Positions 29,735-39,377 of a stretch of 64,000 nucleotides of DNA are shown one piece after another. Position 1 is the stretch's first letter; the number at the start of each line of letters is the position of its first letter. A program made the position numbers and the translations under genes. The notes beneath the pieces are model-generated. The model was given only the letters and a program-made list of their open reading frames with translations, was not told the DNA's origin and did not search any database. The stretch lies in the NCBI RefSeq assembly GCF_030653815.1, contig NZ_JAURYQ010000037.1, positions 62,001-126,000 on the forward strand, read 5' to 3'. This DNA is from Rhodoferax sp. (GTDB lineage: Bacteria; Pseudomonadota; Gammaproteobacteria; Burkholderiales; Burkholderiaceae_C).

Positions 29735-31594
29735 TCAGTCCTCCAGCAGCGACAAATCGCGCACCGCGCCCTTGTCGGCCGACATCACCAGTTTGGCATA
29801 GGCCTTGAGCGCGGCGGACACCTTGCGCGGGCGGGGCAGGGCGGGCTTCCAGCCCTTGGCATCCTGCTCGATCCGGCGCCGGGCCAGTTCTTCGTCGGAC
29901 ACCAGCACGTTGATGCTGCGGTTGGGGATGTCGATACGGATGCGGTCACCCTGGCGCACCAGGCCGATGGCGCCACCGGCGGCCGCTTCGGGCGAGGCAT
30001 GGCCGATCGACAGGCCGGAGGTGCCGCCCGAGAAGCGGCCATCGGTCAGCAAGGCGCATGCTTTGCCCAGACCCTTGGACTTGATGTAGCTCGTGGGGTA
30101 GAGCATTTCCTGCATGCCCGGGCCGCCCTTGGGGCCTTCGTAGCGCACGATCACGACGTCGCCGGCCTTGACCTGGTCGGCCAAAATCTGCGCCACCGCC
30201 TCGTCCTGCGACTCGGTCACAAAGGCCGAGCCCTCGAACACCAGAATCGATTCGTCCACACCCGCGGTCTTGACCACACAGCCGTCCACCGCAATGTTGC
30301 CGCGCAGCACGGCCAGCCCGCCTTCCTGTGAGAAGGCATGGGTACCGGAGCGAATGCAGCCCTCGGCGCGGTCCAGGTCCAGGCTCGGCCAGCGGCTGGC
30401 CTGGCTGAACGCCACCTGGGTGGGAATGCCCCCCGGGCCGGCCATGTAAAACGTCTTCACTTCCTCCGATGGCTTGCGCGCGATATCCCAGGTGTCGAGC
30501 GCGTCCTTCATGCTTTTGGCATGGACCGTGGGCACGTCGGTGTGCAGCTTGCCGGCGCGATCCAGCTCACCCAGGATGGCCATGATGCCGCCGGCGCGGT
30601 GCACGTCTTCGATGTGGTACTTGTTGGTGTTGGGCGCCACCTTGCACAACTGCGGCACATGGCGTGACAGGCGGTCGATGTCGGCCATGGTGAAGTCGAT
30701 TTCGGCCTCTTGTGCGATGGCCAGGATGTGCAGGATGGTGTTGGTCGAGCCGCCCATGGCGATGTCCAGGGTGATGGCGTTCTCGAAAGCCTTGAAGCCC
30801 ATCGAGCGCGGCAGCACCGACGCGTCGTCCTGCTCGTAATAACGCTTGCACAACTCCACCACCAGATGGCCGGCGCGTTTGAACAACTGTTCGCGGTCGG
30901 CATGGGTGGCCACCACGGTGCCGTTGCCGGGCAAAGACAAGCCCAGCGCTTCGGTCAGGCAGTTCATCGAGTTGGCGGTGAACATGCCCGAGCAGGAACC
31001 ACAAGTGGGGCAGGCCGAACGCTCCACTTCGGCCAAGTCGGCTTCGCTGACCTTGTCGTCCACCGCCATGACCATGGCGTCGACCAAGTCGAGTTTGCGG
31101 AACTCCATCACCTGGGTCTGCGGGTTGGCCAGCTTCACTTTGCCGGCTTCCATCGGGCCACCGGAGACAAATACCACCGGAATATTCAGGCGCATGGCGG
31201 CCATCAGCATGCCGGGGGTGATCTTGTCGCAGTTCGAGATGCATACCATGGCGTCGGCGCAATGGGCGTTGACCATGTACTCGACCGAGTCGGCAATGAT
31301 GTCGCGGCTGGGCAGCGAGTACAGCATGCCGTCGTGGCCCATGGCGATGCCATCGTCCACCGCAATGGTGTTGAATTCCTTGGCCACGCCGCCGGCCGCT
31401 TCAATCTCGCGTGCCACCAGTTGGCCCAGGTCTTTCAGGTGCACATGGCCGGGGACAAACTGGGTGAAGGAATTGACCACGGCGACGATGGGCTTGCTGA
31501 AATCATCGTCCTTCATGCCGGTGGCACGCCAGAGCGAGCGGGCACCAGCCATGTTGCGGCCGGCAGTGGAAGTTTTGGAACGGTAAACAGGCAT
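29735..31594 (-). CDS. ilvD: Dihydroxy-acid dehydratase
   Basis: Dehydrates 2,3-dihydroxy-3-methylbutanoate and its methylpentanoate homologue to the 2-oxo acids in isoleucine and valine synthesis. It has 619 residues, the length of E. coli IlvD. Fe-S ligands are visible in [11 protein letters not shown] and [15 protein letters not shown]. Other family signatures are [20 protein letters not shown] at the N-terminus and [20 protein letters not shown] near the C-terminus. It stands alone, preceded by a 338-bp gap that must hold its promoter. Confidence 0.97.
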   Translation of the reverse strand: MPVYRSKTSTAGRNMAGARSLWRATGMKDDDFSKPIVAVVNSFTQFVPGHVHLKDLGQLVAREIEAAGGVAKEFNTIAVDDGIAMGHDGMLYSLPSRDIIADSVEYMVNAHCADAMVCISNCDKITPGMLMAAMRLNIPVVFVSGGPMEAGKVKLANPQTQVMEFRKLDLVDAMVMAVDDKVSEADLAEVERSACPTCGSCSGMFTANSMNCLTEALGLSLPGNGTVVATHADREQLFKRAGHLVVELCKRYYEQDDASVLPRSMGFKAFENAITLDIAMGGSTNTILHILAIAQEAEIDFTMADIDRLSRHVPQLCKVAPNTNKYHIEDVHRAGGIMAILGELDRAGKLHTDVPTVHAKSMKDALDTWDIARKPSEEVKTFYMAGPGGIPTQVAFSQASRWPSLDLDRAEGCIRSGTHAFSQEGGLAVLRGNIAVDGCVVKTAGVDESILVFEGSAFVTESQDEAVAQILADQVKAGDVVIVRYEGPKGGPGMQEMLYPTSYIKSKGLGKACALLTDGRFSGGTSGLSIGHASPEAAAGGAIGLVRQGDRIRIDIPNRSINVLVSDEELARRRIEQDAKGWKPALPRPRKVSAALKAYAKLVMSADKGAVRDLSLLED

Positions 31595-31932
31595 GGTTTG
31601 TCTCTTTCGCCAGATAGTATCAATGTGAGGTCGGAATGCGGGGCGGCGGGTCGCAGCGCGCGCTTGGGGATTATCGTTCGAGTGACTGCGCCGTGTTCAA
31701 TGGCCCCAAGTAAGCCTAAAAATCGGGCAGCGTTCAAAATCCGGCGGCTATCGCCTTTCCAACTCAATCATGTCCAAGCCATCGAGATCTCACCATGCTG
31801 TTGAACGCCAATCTGCCCTGACAGCCGTCACCGTCGCCCATGGTTCAGCGGCGCCTGGCTGGACGCTGGAACATGGCGAGCAGCGGTGGCAGGGCACACC
31901 GCCCGGCCGGGCCAGCGCCAATGCCGCGGGCC
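31595..31932. other. Intergenic region upstream of ilvD, no gene recognised
   Basis: This 338-bp stretch lies between ilvD and the DUF465 gene. Short open frames occur on both strands (for example 31770-31985 plus and 31513-31767 minus), but none resembles a known family or has a convincing ribosome-binding site. It should contain the ilvD promoter. I could not pick a confident -10/-35 pair or a leader peptide rich in branched-chain amino acids. Confidence 0.5.
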
Positions 31933-32157
31933 TTAGCCTGCGGCGGTTTCGGCTTTTTTCAGAATGCTGTAGAGCGAGTCCTTGAGCAGCAGCTTCTCTT
32001 TTTTGAGATGCTCAATTTCCTCGTGGGTGCTGGGTTCGATGTGCGCCTCCATGTGCCTGATTTTCTGGTCGAGCGCATTGTGTTTTTCGAACAGGCGCAC
32101 AAAGTTCAGGTCGGAAATTTTCAGTTGAGTGATTAGCTCGCGGTATTCAGGGAACAT
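31933..32157 (-). CDS. DUF465 (YdcH-type) small coiled-coil protein
   Basis: A 74-residue cytoplasmic protein of the short DUF465 family, whose function is unknown. The sequence is almost all helix with a heptad pattern: NFVRLFEKHNALDQKIRHME, then an Asp/Glu/His turn and EEIEHLKKEKLLLKDSLYSIL. AAGGAG lies 5 bp before the ATG at 32157, which fixes the start. An in-frame ATG at 32172 lies upstream of that site and is rejected. Length and pattern match the family well. Confidence 0.85.
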   Translation of the reverse strand: MFPEYRELITQLKISDLNFVRLFEKHNALDQKIRHMEAHIEPSTHEEIEHLKKEKLLLKDSLYSILKKAETAAG

Positions 32158-32221
32158 GGGTACTCCTTGCAAATGACCGTAGCCGGATAAGCGTGACGGC
32201 CCAGAAAAAGCTTGACCACTA

Positions 32222-32239
32222 CCCGAGTCACAGCTCGGG
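32222..32239 (-). terminator. Weak stem-loop after the histone-like gene
   Basis: CCCGAG and CTCGGG flank a six-base loop about 30 bp beyond the stop of the histone-like gene. A short T-run follows about 15 bases later on the minus strand. This is a modest hairpin that may serve as a terminator. Confidence 0.35.
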
Positions 32240-32270
32240 CAGGGTCAGGCGACGGTGTTGCTGAAGAAAG

Positions 32271-32651
32271 TTATTTCTTCGCGACGGTCTTCGTTTTCTT
32301 GGCGGGTGTTGCCGCTTTTGCAGCAGGCTTGGCGACCGGTTTTGTCGCAGCCTTGGCAGCGGGTTTGGCAGCAGGCTTGGCCTTCGCAGGTGCGGCTGCC
32401 GGCGCTGCGGCGGGTGCTGTTTTGAGTGCCGCACGCTGATCCCGCAGGGTCTGGATTTCTGCGTTGATCTTGTTCTTGCGTTCGGTGAGTTTTGCAATGC
32501 TGGCGCTGATCTTGGCCACGGCTTTGCCGGTCTTCGACACAGGTGCTTTTTTGGCTGCTGCCTTCGCAGCTGGCTTGACCACCGTGGCTGGCGCCACGGA
32601 TTTCTTCGGAATTGTTTTAGCTTTTGGAGACACTTTTTTTGCAGTTGCCAT
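32271..32651 (-). CDS. Histone H1-like Lys/Ala/Pro-rich protein
   Basis: A 126-residue, strongly basic, low-complexity protein that probably binds DNA or RNA non-specifically. The N-terminal 45 residues and the C-terminal 45 are built of Ala, Lys and Pro with repeated PAAK and KPAA units, as in H1-like or AlgP-type bacterial proteins. The middle (about residues 45-77, AKISASIAKLTERKNKINAE and onward) is a predicted coiled coil that could dimerise. AAGGAA lies 7 bp before the start. It is divergent from feoA. The function is inferred from composition. Confidence 0.75.
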   Translation of the reverse strand: MATAKKVSPKAKTIPKKSVAPATVVKPAAKAAAKKAPVSKTGKAVAKISASIAKLTERKNKINAEIQTLRDQRAALKTAPAAAPAAAPAKAKPAAKPAAKAATKPVAKPAAKAATPAKKTKTVAKK

Positions 32652-32852
32652 TTGTCATTTCCTTTGTGTGTTGACCGGCAGAAATATTTGCCAGCGATGC
32701 ATTGTCTTCAAATTCGCAAAAAATGTCGACCCGTGTCATCACCGTGTCACCACGGCGACAGGTTTCCCGTGTCACAAGAGCCCGAGGCGGATGCGGGGCA
32801 GGGCTGACGTCCATGCGCCATGCGCCATGCTGGAGCATGTTTGCCGATCCGA

Positions 32853-32874
32853 TACAATGCGAATGATTCTCATT
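32853..32874 (+). promoter_or_regulatory. Fur box over the feoAB promoter
   Basis: AATGCGAATGATTCTCATT (32856-32874) differs at one position from the symmetric form AATGAGAATGATTCTCATT that is typical of Fur sites. A TACAAT -10-like element at 32853-32858 overlaps its left edge. It ends 15 bp before the feoA ATG, so iron-loaded Fur would block transcription. Confidence 0.75.
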
Positions 32875-32889
32875 TGCAAGGAATTGATC

Positions 32890-33120
32890 ATGCACACACT
32901 GAATTTAAAAGACGCCGCCATTGGCCAATGGCATCGCATCCGGGCGGGGGCGGGTCCTCAGCAGCGGCTGGAGGCCTTGGGTTTTTTGCCAATGGAGAAA
33001 GTCAAGGTACTGCGGCGCAGCTGGTTCAAAAACGGTGCCTTGGTGGTGCAGGTGGGTGATGCCGTCTTTGCGCTGCGTCCGGGCGAGGCGCAATCGGTGG
33101 CTTTGGAGCCCTCAGCATGA
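32890..33120 (+). CDS. feoA: Ferrous iron transport protein A
   Basis: Small cytoplasmic SH3-like protein needed for FeoB-mediated Fe(II) uptake. It has 76 residues. The pattern LEALGFLPMEKVKVLRR, followed by NGALVVQVGDAVFALRPGEA, matches the FeoA domain. AAGGAA 6 bp upstream supports the ATG at 32890; the frame is open much further upstream but only through the neighbouring histone-like gene. The stop overlaps the feoB start by 4 bp. A Fur box precedes it. Confidence 0.92.
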   Translation: MHTLNLKDAAIGQWHRIRAGAGPQQRLEALGFLPMEKVKVLRRSWFKNGALVVQVGDAVFALRPGEAQSVALEPSA

Positions 33121-34997
33121 GCACGACCCGCAACGTCAATATTTCTGGTTTGGCACAAAAGACGCTGGCGCTGTTGGGCAATCCCAACTGCGGCAAGACC
33201 GTGTTGTTCAACCGCTTGACTGGCAGCCAGCAAAAAGTGGCCAACTATGCCGGTGTGACCGTGGACATGAAGCGCGGCTTGATGAAAACCAATGCCGGCC
33301 GTGTTGTCAGCGTGGTGGACCTGCCGGGTACCTACAGCCTCAATGCCGGCAGCGAGGACGAAGCCGTGGCCTGCGCGGTGGTGCTCGGGCACGGCTTGCA
33401 GACCCGCGCGCCCAATCTCACCGCCGTGATTCTGGATGCCACCCGGCTGCGCCGGGGCTTGCGCCTGGTGGCCGCGCTGCAACGCGCGCAGGTGCCCATC
33501 GTGGTGGTGCTCAACATGATGGACCGGGTGCGCGGTCAAGGCAGGGTGCTCGATGCCGGGCGCCTTGAACGGGTGCTGGCTGTGCCGGTGGTGGAGGCCA
33601 CGGGCATCCATGCGCAAGGCACGGACGCGCTCCGGGCCTTGCTGGACCGCCCGGACATCTGGCAACAGGCACCGCGTGAAAAGACGACCCAGGAGAGCAG
33701 CCAGGCCGCCATGCTGACCGACGACCAGCAGGCGCAGACCTGGCTGCTGCAGGCCGGTATGGAAGCACCTCTGGCCGATCACCGCTGGTCGCGCCAGCTT
33801 GACCAGTGGCTGCTGCACCCGGTGTTTGGGACGATGGTCTTGCTGACCTTGTTGTTCCTGATTTTTCAGGCTGTGTTTGCCTGGGCCGCAGGGCCGATGG
33901 GGCTGATCGAAGACGCCACCGCGCTGCTCGTGCAAGGTGTCCATGCGCTGCTGCCAGAGGGTTTGCTCAAGGGCTTGCTGGTGGATGGGGTGCTTGCCGG
34001 TGTGGGCGGTGTACTGGTGTTCCTGCCGCAAATCCTGATTCTTTTCTTTTTTATTCTGCTGCTGGAAGAGTCGGGCTACCTGCCTCGCGCGGCCCTGCTG
34101 CTGGACCGCCTGATGGGCAGTCTGGGCTTGTCCGGGCGCTCGTTCATTCCGCTGCTGTCGAGCTTTGCCTGCGCCATTCCCGGCATCATGGCCACACGCA
34201 CCATTGCCGACCGCCGTGCCCGCTGGGTCACGATCCTGATTGCGCCCTTGATGACCTGCTCGGCGCGGCTGCCGGTTTACGCGTTGCTGATTGGCGCCTT
34301 TATTCCCGATCAGCTGGTCTGGGGCCTGGGCCTGCAAGGCCTGGTGCTGTTTGGCCTCTACCTGTTTGGCATTGTGTCGGCCGTGCTGGTGGCCTGGGCT
34401 GTCAAGCAGTGGGGCAATTCGCAGGCCACGGCGCAATTGATGATGGAATTGCCCGACTACCACTGGCCGCGCGCGCAGGACATCCTGATCGGTCTGTGGC
34501 AACGCGGGGCCATCTTTTTGCGCAGTGTCGGCGGCATCATCCTGGCGCTGACCGTGATCCTGTGGTTCCTGTCCACCTTTCCGCAAGCCCCGGCCGGGTT
34601 CAGCGGCTCGGCCATCGAGTACAGCATTGCCGGGCGCATTGGTCAGGCGCTTGCGGTGGTGTTCGAGCCGATCGGGTTCAACTGGCAAATTGCCGTGGCG
34701 CTGATTCCGAGCCTGGCGGCGCGTGAGGTGGTGGTCAGCGCGCTGGGCACGGTGTATGCGTTGTCGCAGGTCGGGGATGATGTCGGCACGGCGCTGGCGC
34801 CCTTGATTGGCGCCGACTGGTCTTTGGCCACCGGCTTGTCGCTGCTGGTGTGGTTTGTGTTTGCGCCCCAGTGTCTGGCCACGCTGGCCGTGGTGCGCAA
34901 GGAAGTGGGCGGTTGGGCCATGCCTGTGGGCATGGCGGCGTTTCTGTTTTCGCTGGCTTATGCAGCCTCGTGGATCACCTACCGGGTCGCCTCATGA
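33117..34997 (+). CDS. feoB: Ferrous iron transporter FeoB
   Basis: Inner-membrane Fe(II) transporter with an N-terminal G domain. It has 626 residues, shorter than the E. coli form (about 770). GTPase motifs are G1 GNPNCGKT (residues 21-28), G3 DLPGTYSL and G4 NMMD. Gate-type membrane motifs follow, including LLEESGYLPRAALLLDRLMG, SFACAIPGIMATRTI and SLAAREVVVSALGTVY. It overlaps feoA by 4 bp and the next small gene by 4 bp. It is predicted to be induced under iron limitation through the upstream Fur box. Confidence 0.96.
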   Translation: MSTTRNVNISGLAQKTLALLGNPNCGKTVLFNRLTGSQQKVANYAGVTVDMKRGLMKTNAGRVVSVVDLPGTYSLNAGSEDEAVACAVVLGHGLQTRAPNLTAVILDATRLRRGLRLVAALQRAQVPIVVVLNMMDRVRGQGRVLDAGRLERVLAVPVVEATGIHAQGTDALRALLDRPDIWQQAPREKTTQESSQAAMLTDDQQAQTWLLQAGMEAPLADHRWSRQLDQWLLHPVFGTMVLLTLLFLIFQAVFAWAAGPMGLIEDATALLVQGVHALLPEGLLKGLLVDGVLAGVGGVLVFLPQILILFFFILLLEESGYLPRAALLLDRLMGSLGLSGRSFIPLLSSFACAIPGIMATRTIADRRARWVTILIAPLMTCSARLPVYALLIGAFIPDQLVWGLGLQGLVLFGLYLFGIVSAVLVAWAVKQWGNSQATAQLMMELPDYHWPRAQDILIGLWQRGAIFLRSVGGIILALTVILWFLSTFPQAPAGFSGSAIEYSIAGRIGQALAVVFEPIGFNWQIAVALIPSLAAREVVVSALGTVYALSQVGDDVGTALAPLIGADWSLATGLSLLVWFVFAPQCLATLAVVRKEVGGWAMPVGMAAFLFSLAYAASWITYRVAS

Positions 34998-35143
34998 TGC
35001 AGTCCGGGCTTGGCACACTGCTTGATCTTTTTGTGGTGCTTGCGGTCACGGCCTGGGCCTGCCGCTTCATGTGGCGACGCTATCGGCAAGCCCGGGGAAA
35101 GCAGGGCAGTGCCTGTGAAAACTGCCAAAAATGCGGGCATTGA
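34994..35143 (+). CDS. FeoB-associated Cys-rich membrane protein
   Basis: A 49-residue protein with one membrane helix (about residues 6-25, LGTLLDLFVVLAVTAWACRF), a basic segment WRRYRQARGKQ and a C-terminal CENCQKCGH. That layout matches the short FeoB-associated Cys-rich family found after feoB in many bacteria. The cysteines may hand over or sense iron, but this is inference. The start overlaps the feoB stop (ATGATG), so it belongs to the feoAB operon and may stand where FeoC does in enterobacteria. Confidence 0.82.
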   Translation: MMQSGLGTLLDLFVVLAVTAWACRFMWRRYRQARGKQGSACENCQKCGH

Positions 35144-35255
35144 TTTTGCTCGTGTGACACCGACAAGTGTAAAAGGCTTGTTACAAACTGGAATCATTCG
35201 CATCAAGAAACCAAGGCAAAATCAGGCGACCTCAAACCTTTGAAAAGGTGCCCTG

Positions 35256-38200
35256 GTGAAATTGTTGGCGAGCTTTGAATCGAAGGTGCTGGCCGCACTT
35301 GGCGCAGCCATGCTGGTGGTTGCCACGCTCACGGCCATGACCTGGGCGGTGGCCAACGACGCGGTTGAGGCGTCGCGCTGGATCGCGCACACGCAGGAGG
35401 TTCTGACCAGCCTGGCCAAAATCAGAACTGACACGGTGCAGATTGAGCTCAACACGCAAAGCTATCGAATTTCCGGCGACCCGCAGCGCCTAACCGAACG
35501 CGATGCCACCATTGCGTCGCGCGAAGCCTTGCTGAGCTGGCTCAGGGACAAAACCCGCGATAAACCGCAGCAACAGGCCAATTGGGCACAGCTGCGTCAA
35601 GTGCTGGACGAGCGTCTGGAGATCGCCAGGCGCGTGGCGACCTTGCGTCAAACGCAAGGTCAGGAAGCCGCCAATGCGTTTGCAGCGACCGCCCCGTTGC
35701 AGGAGACGCGCCAGCGCACCTACCGCATTCTGAGCGACATGGAAGTGCAGGAGCGCGGCTTGCTGGAGACCCGCCGCGCCATGCAGTCCAACGTGCGCCA
35801 ACGCATGGTGTTGACCGGGGCACTGGTGTCGGTGGTGCTGATCATCATGCTGTTTGCCACTTACGGTTTGATCCGGCGCCAGTTGCGCGAAACCCGGGCC
35901 AGCCAACGTGCGCTTGCCGAAAGTGAAGAAAGCCTGGCAACCACGCTGCATTCCATCGGCGATGCGGTGATGGCCACCGACACCGCAGGGCGCATCACGC
36001 GCATGAACCCCGTGGCCGTGCGCCTGACCGGCTGGCCCCTGGCGGATGCCATGGGACGTGCCATCGACGAGGTGTTTTGCATCATTCACGAGAAAACCCG
36101 CGCGCCCGCCGAACTTCCCGTGGCCAAGGTGTTGGCCAGCGGCGCTGTTCAGGAATTGGCCAACCACACGGTGCTGATAGCCAGGGACGGCTCCGAGTGG
36201 CCCATTGCCGACAGTGCCGCGCCCATACGCAGCCCGACCGGTGAGGTGCTGGGTGTGGTGATCGTTTTTCGTGACGAGACCCTGGCCCGACAGGCGAAAC
36301 AGCATATCCGCGAGCAGAACCTGTGGCTGGAACAACGCGTGCAGGAGCGCACCGAGCAGTTGCAGGCGCGCGAGCAACAACTGTCACGCGTGCTCGAAGG
36401 CGCCGACCAGGGCTATTGGGACTGGAACCTCAAGACCAATGATTTTCAGGTCAGCGCGCGCTGGGAAACCATGCTGGGTTATGCGCCTGGCGAAATGCAG
36501 GTCGACCCGGCCCATTGGCCCGAACTGGTGCACCCTGAAGACTTGCCGCTGGCCCTTGCCTCGATCGAGCGGCACATGCGCGGCGAGAGCGCTGGCCACA
36601 AGGTGGAATTTCGCGCCAAGGCCAAGGATGGAAGCTGGCGCTGGATCCTGACGCGCGGCCGCATCACGGCGCGCGCGGAAGATGACACGCCGCTCATGAT
36701 GTCAGGGACCCACACCGACGTGACCGAGCGCAAGCAGTTGGAGTTGGCGCAACGCGAAGCCGGCGTGGTGTTTGACAGCAGTTACGAAGGCATCATGGTG
36801 GTCAATGCCGACGGCCTGATCACCAAGGTAAATCCCGCGTTCACCCGCATCACGGGCTATGAGGCGCCGGAGGCGACGGGCCGCTCACCCCGGATGCTGT
36901 CGTCCGGTCAGCATGACACACGCTTCTACCAGGAGTTCTGGGATTCGCTGAACCAACGTGGTTTCTGGCGCGGCGAGATCTGGAACAAGCGCAAGACAGG
37001 CGAGTTGTATGCTGTCCTGCAATCGATCTCGGTGGTGCGTGATGCCACGGGCAAGGTCCTTCATTACGTCAGTGTGTTCGCCGACATCACACAGATCAAA
37101 TCGCACGAGGCTGAACTTGATCGGGTGGCAAATTACGATGCGCTGACCGGTTTGCCCAACCGCCGTTTGCTGTCCGATCGTTTGAAGCAAGCCCTCCTCA
37201 GGTCGGACCGCAATGGCAAATTGTGCGCCATCTGTTTCCTCGATCTTGACGGCTTCAAGCCCATCAATGACCAGCTGGGCCATCCGGTGGGGGACCAGTT
37301 GTTGATTGGCGTGACGGCACATTTGCAAACGGTCTTGCGCGCTGATGACACCTTGTCAAGACTTGCTGGCGACGAATTTGTGCTCTTGCTTTCCGATGTG
37401 AGTTCGCTGGCGGAATGCACCTTGGTGCTTGATCGCGTGCTGGAGGCGGTGCGCCGTCCTGTGAGCGTCGTTGGCCACGTGCTGACGGTGAGCGCCAGCA
37501 TCGGGGTCAGCCTGTACCCGCAAGACAAGGTCGATCCCGACACCCTGTTGCGCCATGCCGACCAGGCCATGTACCTGGCCAAACAGGGTGGCAAGAACCG
37601 CTATCAGTTGTTTGATCCGGAGATTGATCGCCGGGTACAAGACCATCTGGACGTTCTGGAGCAAATGAAGCAGGCGCTGGGTCGGCACGAGTTCGTGCTG
37701 TTTTACCAACCCCAGGTCGATATCAACAGTGGTGAGGTGATCGGCGCGGAGGCGCTGATTCGCTGGCAGCACCCCGAGCGCGGCTTGCTGCCGCCCGGTG
37801 ACTTCCTGCCGCACCTGCAAGGCAGTGCCCTGGAGCAGGTTTTTGGCGAATGGGTTGTTGAAACTGCGCTGCAACAGATTGAAGCCTGGGCTCGCGTCGG
37901 GCTGGAAATGAAGGTCAGCGTCAACGTCAACGCCGACCATTTGCTGCAACCCGACTTCAGCAGCCGACTGGCCCAAACCCTGGCCCGGCATGCCAACACC
38001 AAGCCGTCGTGGCTGGAATTGGAGGTGCTGGAAACGGCCGCCATCAGCGACATGCAGCAAGCCGTTGACATCCTGCATGACTGCCGGAGACTGGGCGTGG
38101 GTTTTTCCCTGGATGACTTTGGCACTGGCTACTCGTCGCTCACCTACCTGCGCAAGTTGCCGGTCGACACGCTGAAAATTGACCAGAGCTTTGTGCGCGA

Positions 38201-38438
38201 CATGCTGACCAATCCGGACGATTTGAGCATCGTGCAGGGTGTGATCGAACTGGCCGCTGCATTCCATCGGCGGGTGATCGCCGAAGGCGTGGAAACGCTG
38301 GAACACTGCGCTGTGCTGAAAGGCATGGGTTGCCGCTATGTCCAGGGCTACGGCATTGCCAAACCCATGCCGGCTGCGCACATGCCGGCCTGGTGCGCGT
38401 CCTGGCTCGAATCCGGCGCGTGGGTGCAGCGCTACTAG
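35256..38438 (+). CDS. Membrane PAS-GGDEF-EAL cyclic-di-GMP protein
   Basis: A 1060-residue sensor likely to make or break c-di-GMP. An N-terminal pair of membrane helices (about 8-30 and 185-205) brackets a helical periplasmic sensor (CHASE3-like). Three PAS-type domains follow, separated by a coiled coil. The GGDEF domain has the variant AGDEF at about residue 703, with I-site RADD just upstream. The EAL domain keeps EALIRW, the Asn in VNVNADHL, DDFGTGYSSL, LKIDQSFV and AEGVET, so phosphodiesterase activity looks likely. The start is GTG with AAGG 7 bp upstream. It is monocistronic. Confidence 0.92.
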   Translation: MKLLASFESKVLAALGAAMLVVATLTAMTWAVANDAVEASRWIAHTQEVLTSLAKIRTDTVQIELNTQSYRISGDPQRLTERDATIASREALLSWLRDKTRDKPQQQANWAQLRQVLDERLEIARRVATLRQTQGQEAANAFAATAPLQETRQRTYRILSDMEVQERGLLETRRAMQSNVRQRMVLTGALVSVVLIIMLFATYGLIRRQLRETRASQRALAESEESLATTLHSIGDAVMATDTAGRITRMNPVAVRLTGWPLADAMGRAIDEVFCIIHEKTRAPAELPVAKVLASGAVQELANHTVLIARDGSEWPIADSAAPIRSPTGEVLGVVIVFRDETLARQAKQHIREQNLWLEQRVQERTEQLQAREQQLSRVLEGADQGYWDWNLKTNDFQVSARWETMLGYAPGEMQVDPAHWPELVHPEDLPLALASIERHMRGESAGHKVEFRAKAKDGSWRWILTRGRITARAEDDTPLMMSGTHTDVTERKQLELAQREAGVVFDSSYEGIMVVNADGLITKVNPAFTRITGYEAPEATGRSPRMLSSGQHDTRFYQEFWDSLNQRGFWRGEIWNKRKTGELYAVLQSISVVRDATGKVLHYVSVFADITQIKSHEAELDRVANYDALTGLPNRRLLSDRLKQALLRSDRNGKLCAICFLDLDGFKPINDQLGHPVGDQLLIGVTAHLQTVLRADDTLSRLAGDEFVLLLSDVSSLAECTLVLDRVLEAVRRPVSVVGHVLTVSASIGVSLYPQDKVDPDTLLRHADQAMYLAKQGGKNRYQLFDPEIDRRVQDHLDVLEQMKQALGRHEFVLFYQPQVDINSGEVIGAEALIRWQHPERGLLPPGDFLPHLQGSALEQVFGEWVVETALQQIEAWARVGLEMKVSVNVNADHLLQPDFSSRLAQTLARHANTKPSWLELEVLETAAISDMQQAVDILHDCRRLGVGFSLDDFGTGYSSLTYLRKLPVDTLKIDQSFVRDMLTNPDDLSIVQGVIELAAAFHRRVIAEGVETLEHCAVLKGMGCRYVQGYGIAKPMPAAHMPAWCASWLESGAWVQRY

Positions 38439-38457
38439 CTGCAGTGGTGCAGCGCTT

Positions 38458-39192
38458 TCAGGCCGCCACGCGCTTGGAACGTGCCCGGATATTGAGCGCC
38501 TCAACGCTCAGGGAAAACAGCATGGCGATGTAAACATAGGCTTTCGGCACATGCACGTCGAAAGCCTCGGCCACCAGCAGCGTTCCCACCATGGTCAGGA
38601 AAGCCAGCGCCAGCACCTTGATGGACGGGTGCCGGTCGACGAATTCACCAATCGGCTTGGCCGCAAACATCATGACGGCCACCGAGGCGATCACGGCAGC
38701 CACCATGACGCCAATCTCGTCCACCATGCCCACCGCGGTGATCACCGAGTCGAGGGAAAAAACGATGTCGACAATGCCGATTTGCACGATGGTGCCCCAG
38801 AACAGCGTGGCCCCGGTTTTGACGCTGTCGACCCCGGCGCTGACTTCCTTGGGCTGGTGCGCCTCCACTTCCATGAAAATTTCGTGCGAGGCCTTGTACA
38901 GCAGGAACAAGCCGCCGCCGAGCAGGATCAGGTCACGGCCGCTGATCTCCTGGGCCAGCAGTGTAAATATCGGCGTGGTCAAGGTCATGACCCAGGCCAG
39001 GCTGAACAGCAGGGCAATGCGCGACACCATGGCAAAACCCAGGCCCAGGCGGCGTGCCAGGTCCCGATTCTCGGCGGGCAGGCGCCCGACCAGGATGCTG
39101 ATGAAAATGATGTTGTCGATGCCCAGCACGATTTCAAGGGCGGCAAGCATGAAGAAGGCGATCCAGATATTCGGGTCGGTGAGCATTTCCAT
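38458..39192 (-). CDS. TerC-family integral membrane protein
   Basis: A 244-residue membrane protein with about seven helices, of the TerC/YgjT-YoaE family, members of which are linked to manganese export or metal loading of exported enzymes. Two intramembrane acidic motifs are clear: EIVLGIDNIIFISIL near residue 20 and VFSLDSVITAVGMVDE near 150. No cytoplasmic CBS domain follows, so this is the short form. It is convergent with the c-di-GMP gene. Family membership is firm; the metal is not established. Confidence 0.88.
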   Translation of the reverse strand: MEMLTDPNIWIAFFMLAALEIVLGIDNIIFISILVGRLPAENRDLARRLGLGFAMVSRIALLFSLAWVMTLTTPIFTLLAQEISGRDLILLGGGLFLLYKASHEIFMEVEAHQPKEVSAGVDSVKTGATLFWGTIVQIGIVDIVFSLDSVITAVGMVDEIGVMVAAVIASVAVMMFAAKPIGEFVDRHPSIKVLALAFLTMVGTLLVAEAFDVHVPKAYVYIAMLFSLSVEALNIRARSKRVAA

Positions 39193-39377
39193 CGTGGTCT
39201 CGATTTATGTAAAGCCCGCGAGTCTAATGGCATGTGGATAAAGTTGCAGCAGGTGAGCGCCGGCGATGGCTTGAGGCTGTGGCGTAAGCAGGGCTTCTCC
39301 CCACGGAAGTCAGGGCTAATAGTTGCCTTGCCTGCGTTTGGCGGCTCGGACAAAGCGCGGCTTTGTAGAATGCGGCG

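Noticed and set aside
31770-31985. 71-codon plus-strand open frame between ilvD and the DUF465 gene
   Set aside because: It has no ribosome-binding site and no similarity I recognise, and it runs into the antisense of the DUF465 gene.
39193-39377. Possible manganese (yybP-ykoY) riboswitch upstream of terC
   Set aside because: A GGGGAGAAGCC string on the minus strand resembles part of the motif, but I could not complete the conserved paired helices and internal loops. A covariance-model search would decide.
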